NCBI RefSeq assembly: GCF_905147045.1
Contig: NC_065901.1
Coordinates: 4,526,001 to 4,590,000, forward strand
DNA: 64,000 bases
Source of the DNA: Nymphalis io
Taxonomy: Eukaryota; Arthropoda; Insecta; Lepidoptera; Nymphalidae
Direction of reading: 5' to 3'
Shown: positions 1 to 10,100 of the stretch, in pieces
How the letters are laid out: each line of letters opens with the position of its first letter
Position numbering within the stretch: the stretch's first letter is position 1
The notes under the pieces: model-generated
Told to the model about the DNA's origin: nothing
Databases searched by the model: none
What the model saw: the letters and a program-made list of their open reading frames with translations, nothing else
Position numbers and translations under genes: made by a program

Positions 1-772
1 CACCTTTTTTAAATCGTCGGCGCATCTTGTCACAAGGCATCCTACGCTACGTTTGCCTAAGCGTGGTCTCCACTCTAACACGTGTCGGCTCCATCGGCCA
101 TCAATGCACCTGGAGACATGACCAGCCCACTTCCACTTCCACTTCAGCGAGCTAATTTTACGCGCGATGTCGGTGACTTTAGTTCTCTGGCGAATGTCCT
201 CATTTCGGATTCTATCTGCCAGAGAAACTCCAAGCATCGCGCGTTCCATTGCTCGCTGAGCGACCCTAAATTTGTGGACCAGTCCTACGGTCCACGTTTT
301 GGCACCGTAAGTCATTACAGGTAGGACGCACTGATTGAAGACCCTGGTCTTAAGCGACTGTGGGATCGATGATTCAAAAATATGACGTAACCTCCCGAAT
401 GCCGCCCAGCCCAAACGTATTCTTCTTTTAGCCTCCTTCTCAAAGTTGTGCCAGCCAAGTTGTATAGTTTGGCCCAGATAGATATATTCCTGCACAACTT
501 CAAGTGGAGAGCCATTTACGACCACTGGTCTTGGGGATACATGTCGGTTTGCCATAATTTTGGTCTTTTCAATGTTCATCCCGAGATCTACTTTTCTCGA
601 AGAATTGCTCAGGCTGTTTAGCATCTCTTCCAAATCCTGCAGAGTCTCCGCCATGATGACAATGTCGTTGGCAAATCGCAGATGTTTAATGTGTTGGCCA
701 TTTATATTAATGCCGCGTCCGATCCAATCGAGCGTCTTGAAGACGTCCTCCAATTGGCATAATTGTTTATGT
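1..772 (-). pseudogene. RTE-clade LINE, C-terminal part of reverse transcriptase (cut by window edge)
   Basis: Read on the minus strand, an open frame of about 257 codons runs without a stop from about 772 to the window edge. Near its start it reads LEDVFKTLDW, then LRFANDIVIMAETLQDLEEM at about 690-630. This is the RTE-clade RT motif C region, normally FADDIVIMAET, and here the first catalytic aspartate is asparagine (FAND). Further down it shows the thumb-type segments YIYLGQTIQ and VLPVMTYGAKTWT, then the basic tail SSLKWKWKWAGHVSRC. In this clade the protein copies element RNA at a nicked target. The N-terminal RT motifs are absent: upstream of about 772 the sequence turns to unrelated AT-rich DNA. 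The catalytic change and the truncation argue for a dead copy, although the frame itself is open. The matching RTE endonuclease piece at 2716-3165 has the same strand and may come from the same element. Confidence is high for the family and moderate for the limits. Confidence 0.85.
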
Positions 773-1212
773 TGTAATAAAATTTTGTTATAATTATCTT
801 TTAGACTAATTTGTTTTGGCATCATTATTATTTCCATAATATTATGCTTTAGCTTACAATATCTTCTACATACATATAACAAATTTACAAAAGTTACCTT
901 TTCTCGTGGCGTGCCATTGGAGAGATCATGTTCAATAGTGGACGACTAAGGGTTAATAATGATGATGACCTTTTCTCTAAGTGCATTTGGTTCACGATTG
1001 TGATTCTGCATATGTTTATCACAATTCACACACCCAATAATATTTGCTATTATTTTCTCATATATGAAACCATTCACAATTATTTTTTAGTTATAAAGGT
1101 TTTACTTATAAAGGTATGCACTATGTTGTCCATTTATAGCTACAATTCACCTTATTAAAGAATAAAATTAAAACTTTGCAATAATACACATAGTCATAGA
1201 CTACATTACTTC
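773..1212. other. AT-rich spacer between two LINE pieces
   Basis: Low-complexity AT-rich DNA. I see no coding frame with family features and no SINE. It separates the RTE RT piece from the 5' end of LINE-alpha copy 1. Confidence 0.6.
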
Positions 1213-2715
1213 CTCTGTTTGAGGTCGAGTTCTCTAACATCCGTGGACTCCACGCTAACCTCAACACTGCCCACCACCATCTCGAGACAGCACGGCCAAC
1301 AATGTTGTTTCTCACGGAGACACAAATACTCCGCCCTGCCGATACCAGCTACCTTGACTATCCCGGCTACATGCTTGAAGAACCCTTCAAAGCGAAAGCC
1401 GGAGTATGCTTGTTCGTCAGGGTGGATGTTTGCTGTCACAGACTGCACCACTTGGAGGACACGTCCTTCTCCATTTTGGTAGTACGTGTGGACCTGGTTC
1501 GTCAGAGTCGAGTCTACGTGTGCCTCTACAGATCCCACAATGGTGACTTGGAGACAAGCCGATTATTTGACCATCATAGTCGGGTGGCAGATGCTGCGCA
1601 AGAGCAGTTTCCTAACGTGGAATTGGTGTTTTTGGGGGATTTTAATGCTCACCATGAATCATGGTTAAAATCCCTCAAAACTAACCATGCTGAAAGGACT
1701 GCTTATGCTTTTGCTCTTAAACACAACTTGAACCAACTGGTTGATCAGCCCACCAGACATTGATGGGCAAGCGCCTTCTCTACTGGACCTTCTGCTGACT
1801 TCACACCCGGTGGAATATCAGGTTGTGGTTCAGGCTCCACTTGGTTCTTCGGATCACAGTCTTATCTCTACTAAAGTGCCACAGGCCAAGCTGCCGCCAC
1901 TAGCGGTATGTAAACGTCAAGTTTGGCACTATAAGTCGGCAGATTGGGACGGTATGCGCGATTACTATGCGTCGGTCCCTTGGAAGGAACGATGTCTTCA
2001 GTGGAAATGACCCGACCGCTAGTGCCGCTGCTGTTGCTGGCGAGATCATGTTGGGAATAGAATACTACATTCCTAGCTCAGATCTCGTCAGTAGAAGTAC
2101 GCGTAACCGTTGGTTCACTCGTGAATGTGCCGATGCTGTATCATCAAATCACGCGTGGCGTCAGCGGCTGCATTAGTGGGGCATCTAACATTGACTCACT
2201 GAAAGCAAACTACAACAAAAACTCCAAGTCCTGTAGAAAGGCATACACGAGAGCGGATGCATCGCGCATTGTACAGATTAATCATGACCTTGTTTCGCAT
2301 CCTAGGGGCTCCCGTAGCTTCTGGTGTCTGACTAAGTCTATGCAAAACAATTTCTGCCAACCTTCGCTGCCACCGTTTAGAAATCCGAATGGATCGCTAG
2401 CTCATAGTCCGCAGGAGAAAGCCGATCTCATGGCTAAACCCTTTGCTAATAACTCCGTCATCGATGATTGTAGTGCGCTGCCACCAACAATACCTTCATG
2501 TGGCCACACGATGCCTGACATCAAAATCAGGCAATGTGATGTGCGTGCGGAGCTGCAATCACTTGATGGACGGAAAGCTAGCGGTCCCGGTGTAATACCA
2601 GCCATAGTGCTGAAGAAGTGCGTGGCGGAGCTGTCTTCTGTGTTAACGCGCCTGTTCCAACTTTCTCTCTCTTCAGGATATGTGCCGGAGTAACATACAT
2701 TGCTATGCAGATGCT
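1213..2715 (+). pseudogene. LINE-alpha copy 1: broken endonuclease-RT of a CR1/Jockey-like non-LTR retrotransposon
   Basis: The copy begins at the same CTGTTTGAGG point as copy 2 (7152) and follows it closely at DNA level. Endonuclease motifs are visible: TETQI, LVFLGDFNAHHESW and SSDHSL. The frame is broken several times relative to copy 2. There is an 8-bp deletion near 1760 (after DQPTR), a one-base insertion near 1993 and a loss of about 15 bases near 2150. After 'gtgccgg' at about 2690 some 517 bp (copy 2 8644-9161) are missing. That removes the RT fingers and the motif A aspartate (DISKAFD), and the sequence rejoins at HCYAD, the start of motif C. It then stops at about 2715, with no 3' end or poly(A), directly against minus-strand RTE sequence. 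This is a recombination or deletion product, not a simple insertion. Confidence 0.88.
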
Positions 2716-3165
2716 GCGTCTGCGTCGTTCAGGTACTTTTTTGCTTGGTACTACCAGCATGTCCATGACAAGGATGCGGTGTTGTGTTGTGAGGCATTAC
2801 CCAGGAATTACTTTGCAGTTGGTCACTATACCAATTTGGCTTCTTCTTATGAGCAAGTAGTCAATCTGGGTGGAGTGCGGCCCACTTTTATAGGTGATGA
2901 GGTGCTCGGGTTTCTTTTGGAAGAAAGTGTTAACAATGGCAAGGTCTGATAATAAGCAAGTGCTGAGTATTGAATCTCCCTCTGCATTCTCACGATCATA
3001 GCCGTAGCCGCCATGTACACGTCCATATTCACGTGACTCCTCACCAACATGGCCGTTCAAATCTCCACCTATCACGATGCTCTCGGTGTTCGGAATGTAG
3101 CGGAGCATGTCTTCCAAGTCATTCCAGAAGGATTCTTTCTCCGATTCAGAGCCGCCGACCCGTGA
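2716..3165 (-). pseudogene. RTE-clade LINE, endonuclease domain fragment
   Basis: The minus-strand translation reads ESFWNDLEDMLRYIPNTES, then IVIGGDLNGHVGEESREYG, and later the conserved HSTQIDYLLIRR and ECLTTQHRILVMDM. These are hallmarks of the APE-type endonuclease of RTE-clade elements, with GDLNGHVG as the catalytic D.N motif. The frame is open from about 3160 to about 2720. The domain's N-terminal strands are absent because the 58-bp minisatellite begins immediately beyond 3165. The 3' side ends where LINE-alpha copy 1 begins. Family members normally carry endonuclease and RT on one protein, so this piece and 1-772 could be the two ends of one RTE copy with its middle replaced. That is inference. 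Confidence 0.85.
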
Positions 3166-3170
3166 CCAGT

Positions 3171-3622
3171 GACCAATCTGTCAATGTTTCAGTGTAAATG
3201 TCAGTTGTCAATTATATGATTTCCTGACGACCATTCTGCCCGTATTATAATATTGCAAATGTCAGCGGTCATTATAATGATATCCTCATTATTACAGTGC
3301 AAATATCAGCAGTCAATAATATGATGTCCTGTCGACCAGTCTGTCAATATTACAGTGCAAATGTCAGCTGTCAATGTAATGTTCTCCTGACGACCAATCT
3401 GTCAATATTACAGTGCAAATGTCAGCAGTCAATAATATGATGTCCTGTCGACTAGTCTGTCAATATTACAGTGCAAATGTCAGCTGTCAATGTAATGTTC
3501 TCCTGACGACCAATCTGTCAATATTACAGTGCAAATGTCAGCTGTCAATATAATGTTCTCCTGACGACCAATCTTTCAATGTTACAGTGCAAATGTCAGC
3601 AGTCAATAATATGATGTCTGTT
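3171..3622. repeat. 58-bp minisatellite, about 7.8 units, partly alternating dimer
   Basis: Units begin at about 3171, 3229, 3287, 3334, 3392, 3450, 3508 and 3566, mostly 58 bp apart; the unit at 3287 is shortened. Each contains 'caatattacagtgcaaatgtcagc'-like text with the core CAGTGCAAATGTCAGC. Two variants occur: type A ends 'ataatatgatgtcctgtc' and type B ends 'atgtaatgttctcctgac'. The order from the third unit is roughly A-B-A-B-B-A, which suggests expansion as a 116-bp dimer. The first units are the most diverged. The array abuts the RTE endonuclease fragment. Confidence 0.92.
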
Positions 3623-5711
3623 TAAGTGGAATATACAATTGACACCTTTGTTATTAGAATTGTTTTTATTTCAACGTTCTTACGTTTGAATACGTTTACC
3701 GTATTCGGGACCCGTGTAACATTAATCATGGCGAAGAATCGAACCCTGACCCGCCGGTAACTCACAAAGGAGTCATCTTTGAGAGTCTTGCCCTGCCACG
3801 GATGAAAGAAAACATGGAGCTAGCAATAATATATGAAAAATATTTTTTGTAACAAAACTTAAAATAAAAATACATCAATACGTATCAAAACAATTTTAAT
3901 TACAAAATATGACAGCAACCTACTAGATAACAATAATTAGTAAACATTTTTAAAAAAAACTTACGAATATTTAGTAATTTCAAGTGTAAATATAAAAAGC
4001 TTGGTTTCCATCAAAGCCGATTCGCATTTTTATTAAATTTTAAAAGGAGAACATTTCTCACAATATCGCACTAATACCGTTACTTTTCATGTATATACCG
4101 CTAGCATATATCCACATGCAGTTGTGTGAAACCGCATGTGGATATATGCGTGTGAGGTTAGAGGTTAGGTTATGTATTAAGTCATGGTACAAGTATGATT
4201 CCTAACTTTAACCAAAAACGTCCATTATGTAATGTATGTAGCAGTAAGTTTTCTTTGTTTGTTTCTATTGTGATTTTTGCTTAACCTCCCCTTGACCGTT
4301 ACTATTCCTCAATTTTCGTCATTTAATTACAATAAAAGGGTTATAGTAACATAAGTTTAATTCAAACCCTTGAATTATATAAACAATTACTTCGCTTGTA
4401 TGGAACAAATTTAAATACAGAGACATGAGTTCATTACTTCCATTAATTAGTTATTTAATTGACATAATGATTAATTCATACGTTAATACACTGTTTGGAA
4501 GCCATGTTGATTTTAACATGAACTACTTAATTGGAATAGAAAATATTACGTCACAATTTATAAAGTTGAAATTTAACCACTGTAAATATCTACTATTAAA
4601 ACGATTCCAATGAAAAACAATTTATTGACGAAAAAGTGTGAATATTGATATTTACTGGTAGGTTTTCTGCACCCACACGGTTAATTGATGCGCTAAGCAT
4701 CGATGGCATTGATGAAAGAACGTAATGTGAAAAAAAAAATCATCAGGTCCTACTATTAGCCACGGATTAGGCTAGTGTTTTTTTTTTTCTACTGCAGGAA
4801 CTACTTCTAAAATTTTTCAAGTTTACTATACTTGTGATATAAGGGAAAACGAGTAATTATAATTATTCTAAGATATAATAATATAAGAGTAGCAAAGATC
4901 TAATACAGAGGAAATACAGCATACAGCGCGGAAATGCGGCCTGCATTATGAGGAGCTTTGCGTGGGGTGGGAATCGGGAGGGACTATTTTAAAATTTGAC
5001 TAAAATAATAAAAATGAATAATGCAAATTTAAATCAAATCCTATGTAATGACTATGCAAATTATATATTTTTTACTAAGAAAAAAAAATCTCACTATTAC
5101 CTTATTCAACTCGATTCAATTTGGTCTGTATTTCATCGTAAGAGGCGGTAACTACAATAAGCTCTAACGTATTAATCTTGTGACTGCATAGTTACTTGCT
5201 ATTATTCTTCCATCAATTTGCCACGGTGATTAAGTAATCGGAGTAAAAATGCTGGAAATGTCAAAGGATGTCAAATATAAAAATAAGCTACAAGCTAGAG
5301 CAGTTTAATATGTTGTCCGCGCGTATTGTATAGTTCTTTCTCTTTAGTAATAGATAAAATACAGAGGAAATCGTGAAACGGTATATTTACACAAAGAAAA
5401 ATAGTTCCTTATATTAATTGATTATTATTATTATTATGTTGTTTTCTTTTAAAATTCTCAATTCATCGCTCTATATTTTCATAATACAACATTAATAAAT
5501 GCTAACGTAACCATTGTGTAATTTAATTATAATCCGTATTGTGCCAGACTCCATAGTTCAACAAGTACTTACAAGTTGCTGGCTTTGTAGGCTTTGAGAA
5601 TAATAATGAACCACATTCATCGATGTGAAAAAGTATATTATGTGTCTAATTGACGTAAAAAGCTGCATTAGATGTCTAGTTATAATAAATAAATACACAA
5701 TGTTATATTAA
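3623..5711. other. AT-rich spacer with a few GC-richer islets
   Basis: No convincing gene. 3690-3800 is a moderately GC-rich patch that I cannot assign. An islet at about 4914-4985 (GCGCGGAAATGCGGCC) stands out from very AT-rich surroundings. A short (ATT)n run lies near 5416. A perfect inverted repeat in this stretch is listed separately. Confidence 0.5.
4104..4149. repeat. Perfect 16-bp inverted repeat with 14-nt loop
   Basis: The arm GCATATATCCACATGC (4104-4119) is exactly reverse-complemented at 4134-4149. The loop is 14 nt. No coding context. Confidence 0.9.
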
Positions 5712-5883
5712 ACTAGCTAATCGTCCCGGCTTCGAACGGGTTGATAAGGAGAAAAATGTATTTTTGATAGAATTTGCGTAAAATCCGTTCTTTGAGCGTC
5801 TACGTCGAAGAAGGAATAACTTAGACAAATTTTATGTCAATCGGGCGTATAGTTTAGTAAATCTCGCGATGAGTGGTATTTCG

Positions 5884-5884
<1 letters not shown>
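5712..5884. repeat. Diverged dispersed repeat (sister copy at 39288-39465)
   Basis: It starts with 'ctagctaatcgtcccggcttc' type text. It shares with 39288-39465 the order 'acgggt...ttgcg.aaa..ccgtt', then 'tcaatcgg.cgta', then 'atctcg.gatgagt'. It resembles the short non-coding end segments seen widely in lepidopteran DNA, possibly a Helitron-like terminus. The family is not established. Confidence 0.55.

Positions 5885-5947
<63 letters not shown>
5885..5947. repeat. (TA)n microsatellite
   Basis: About 30 uninterrupted TA dinucleotides directly after the diverged repeat at 5712-5884. Confidence 0.97.
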
Positions 5948-5948
<1 letters not shown>

Positions 5949-5978
5949 CATTTTCACTTATAAGACACCTACTTTGTG

Positions 5979-6060
5979 ATTGGGGTTACCCACTTAAATA
6001 TTGTGGTGTTCCGATTTGAAGGGTAAGTGAGCCAGTGTAACTACAGACGCAAAGTGGTAC
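5979..6060 (+). mobile_element. SINE family B fragment
   Basis: It contains 'ggtgttccgatttgaagggt' followed by 'aagtgagccagtgtaactacag', the central part of family B. Both ends are missing. Confidence 0.8.
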
Positions 6061-6982
6061 AACACCAGTGATATAACATACATTTATTTTATAATAAAAT
6101 AATGATATATTATTCTGTAAATAATAAATATCGAATAGAATCGTGAAATATATCAACTATGGTAAGCAATTTAATCACCGAATTCGAGCACTTTCCCGTT
6201 TCGTCACTCCTCGTTCGGGACAAAAAATATATTAGGTGTAGCGCCCGGCCGGTTGATTTACGCTCTCCGCGCACCTTGCTTTTTGTCGCCTTCCAGAGCG
6301 CCATTACCACCTATCGGCCATTAAAGCGGAGCGAACGATAGACTAAGCGACCACTGAATTTATAGCTTAAACTTGTGAAACAAGCCGACATTTTTTATTA
6401 TAAATGACACTAAGGCACAAAAATGACTGTGTGTACCGTATTCAAATAATTACATTAATATGTTTTTTAAACTTGTCTAACACTAATTATGTATTTTATA
6501 ATGTTCGTGAGTGCGCATCTACTTATTGCCTTGGAAACATTATTAGTTTTTTTTTTTTGTAATATTTATTGAAAATTAAAAGGAAAATAAAAGCAATCGA
6601 ACTGCATAGCATACACATGATTATAGCATACAAATCAGAGGACGGTCGCGTTAAAACTGAAACGAACAATACGGTCCAGTATTTGGCGTGATATAAAGTG
6701 CCATTTCATTGCTACATTACAGTTTTTACATAAAGTAGGTACATAGCTATTATGATGTCGTTCAAACGTTATGCCTTTTTAAGCAATATATCTACAGAAA
6801 TGTTTTAACGACATAATAATTACACAGTATTTTAAGGACTATTTTAGCAGGTATTATGTTAAGTTGACTAAAAATATTGACTTTTCACAGATTGTTTGTT
6901 TTTTTTTTTAGTAAATAATATTACAAAGAGTATAGCATTATTAAATAGCAAATCTCCTTAAGCTAACATATACCACACATGG
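6061..6982. other. Spacer with GC-rich islet at about 6180-6345
   Basis: Mostly AT-rich. The 6180-6345 islet (containing GCGCCCGGCCGGTTGATTTA) has short open frames on both strands, but I recognise no domain. It could be a regulatory island or an old repeat. Confidence 0.45.
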
Positions 6983-7153
6983 CTTAAAGGGTGAGTGAGC
7001 CAGTGTAATTACAGGCACAAGGGACATAAAATCTTAGTTCCCAAGGTTGGTGGCGCATTGACTATAAGCGATGGTTGACATTTCTTACAATGCCAATGTC
7101 TAAGGGCGTTTGGTGACCACTTACCATCAGGTGGCCCATATGCGCGTCCACCT
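6983..7153 (+). mobile_element. SINE family B, 5' part of a copy split by LINE-alpha copy 2
   Basis: It carries the family core 'gggtgagtgagccagtgtaa', then 'tcttagttcccaaggttggt', then 'gaccacttaccatcaggtgg'. It runs to 'gcgtccacct', where an intact copy (51195-51412) would continue 'tcctattctataaaa'. That missing tail appears at 10146-10174, on the far side of the LINE. The LINE is therefore younger than this SINE. Confidence 0.92.
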
Positions 7154-10100
7154 GTTTGAGGTCGAGTTCTCTAACATCCGAGGACTCCATGCTAACCTCA
7201 ACGCTGTCCACCACCATCTCGAGACAGCACGGCCAGCAATGTTGTTTCTCACGGAGACGCAAATACTCCGCCCTGCCGACACCAGCTACCTTAACTATCC
7301 CGGCTACATGCTGGAAGAATCTTTTAAAGCGAAAGCCGGAGTATGCTTGTTCGTCAGGGCGGATGTTTGTTGTCACCGATTGCGCTGCTTGGAGGACCCC
7401 TCCTTCTCCATGTTGGTGGTACGTGTGGACCTGGTTCGTCAGAGTCGAGTCTACGTGTGCCTCTACAGATCCCACAATGGTGACTTGGAGACAAGCCGAT
7501 TATTCGACCATCTTAGTCGGGTGGCAGATGCTGCGCAAGAGCAGTTTCCTAACGCGGAATTGGTGTTTTTGGGGGATTTTAATGCTCACCATGAATCATG
7601 GTTGAAATCCCTCAAAACTGACCATGCTGGAAGAACTGCTCATGCTTTTGCTCTCACACACGACTTGACCCAACTGGTTGATCAGCCCACCAGGATCCCG
7701 GACATTGATGGGCAAGCGCCTTCTCTACTGGATCTTCTGCTGACTTCTCACCCGGTGGAATATCAGGTTGTGGTTCAGGCTCCACTTGGTTCTTCGGATC
7801 ACGGCCTTATATCTACCAAAGTGCCACAGGCCAAGCTGCCGCCATCAGCGGTATGCAAACGTCGCGTTTGGCACTATAAGTCGGCAGATTGGGACGGTAT
7901 GCGCGATTACTATGCGTCAGTCCCCTGGAAGGAACGTTGCTTCAGTGGGAATGACCCGACAGCTAGTGCCGCTGCTGTTGCTGATGAGATCATGTTAGGA
8001 ATGGAATACTACATTCCTAGCTCAGATCTCATCAATAGGGGTACGCGTAACCGTTGGTTCACGCGTGAATGTGCCGACGCTGTATCATCTAAGCAGGCGG
8101 CATATCGCGCGTGGATCAACGGCTGCATTAGCGGGGCATCTAACATTGACTCACTGAAAGCAAACTACAATAAAAATTCCAAGTCCTGTAGGAAGGCATA
8201 CACGAGAGCGGATGCACAGCGCATTGTACAGATTGGTCATGACCTTATTTCGCATCCTAGGGGCTCCCGTAGCTTCTGGCGTCTGACCAAGTCTGTGCAA
8301 AACAATTTCTGCCAACCTTCGCTGCCACCGCTCAGAAATCCGGACGGATCGCTAGCTCACAGTCCGCAGGAGAAAGCCGACCTCCTGGCTAAACTCTTTG
8401 CCGACAACTCTGTGATCGATGATTGTAGTGCGCAGCCACCAACAATACCTTCATGTGGCCACACGATGCCTGACATCAAAATCAGGCAACGTGATGTGCG
8501 TGCGGAGCTGCAATCACTCGATATACGGAAAGCTAGCGGTCCCGATGGAATACCAGCCATTGTGCTGAAGAAGTGCGCAGCGGAGCTGTCTCCTGTGTTA
8601 ACGCGCCTTTTCCAACTTTCTCTCTCTTCGGGATGTGTGCCGGGGGCTTGGAGAAGAGCTAATGTGCAAGCGGTTCCCAAAAAAGGGGATCGGTCTGACC
8701 CGGCAAATTATCGGCCAATAGCTATCACCTCAGTACTTTGTAAGGTGATGGAACGGATTTTAAACAACCAACTGATCCATTACCTAGAAGATCACTGTCT
8801 AATTAATGATCGTCAGTACGGGTTTCGACCAAAACGGTCCACAGGTGATCTTCTAGCGTACGTAACGCACCTCTGGGGTGAAGCTATCGACAAGCATGGA
8901 GAATCGTTGGCTGTCAGCCTCGATATCTCCAAGGCTTTCGACAGGGTCTGGCACAGAAGTCTTCTCTCCAAGCTACCGGCATATGGTCTGCCTGCTCAGC
9001 TATGCACCTGGATTGCCAGCTTCCTACACAAGCGTAGCCTTCGTGTTTTAGTAGATGGTTGCGCTTCACAATTCTATGTAGTGAATGCTGGGGTCCCCCA
9101 GGGATCTGTGCTATCTCCCACACTCTTTCTTTTGCATATCAATGATATGCTCTCTCTTGGGAACATACATTGCTATGCAGATGATAGTACAGTGCATGGT
9201 GGATACCACGGACGCGCAGTGGCTGGGCGGGCGGAAACTGAGGAGAGGCGGGAGAATCTTGTCATTGAACTCGATAGGACATTAGAGCTCATCGCCAAAT
9301 GGGGTTCTGATAATCTTGTTGAGTTTAATGCCAAGAAAACACAGGTGTGCGCTCTCACAGCGAAAAAGTCACCATTTTACCCTCATCCCTCCCTCTGTGG
9401 CACACCGCTGATGATACAAAGCAAAATCGCCATGCTGGGGATGGACGTTCGCTGCGACCTTAGTCCAAGGGATTACATCGAGGCTATTATAAAAACAGCT
9501 TCACGAAAACTCGGAGTTCTGAACAAGGTGCGGCGTTTTTTCACGCCACAACAACTGTGCCTGTTATACAAAACACAGGTACGGTCTTGCGTTGAATATT
9601 GCTCGCACCTTTGGGATGGCTCCGCTAAGTACCTAATGGAGGCCTTGGACCGTTTGCAGCGACGTGCAGTACGCATTATTGGCGACGTAAAGGTCACAAA
9701 CACCCTTGAACCTTTACAATTGCGTCGCGAGATAGCAGCACTGAGCGCTTTCTATCGTCTGTATCACGGCGAGTGCTCTGAGGAATTATTCTCTCTAATT
9801 TCTGCTTCCCCCTTCCTTCTTAAGTCCACGCGAGCTGGTTCTCGATGTCACCGCCTAACTGTGACATCAATTCCATCGCGCACAAAGAAATTTGGCAACT
9901 CCTTTCTTTGCCGCACTACCAAAGAATGGAATTCCTTACCAGCTCACGTGTTCCCCTCCTCTTACAACCCGGGTTCCTTCAAACGAGGCGTGAAGAGGCA
10001 TCTTGCGGCGGCATGGCGGGGACGGCTAGTACAGAACATTCTTCCCGACTGTACTGGCCGTCGTCGCGTTTGGACTCTACTACCACTTACCATCAGGTGG

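Noticed and set aside
3171..3622. CRISPR-like array
   Set aside because: Units are contiguous 58-bp tandem repeats with no unique spacers, and the DNA is eukaryotic.
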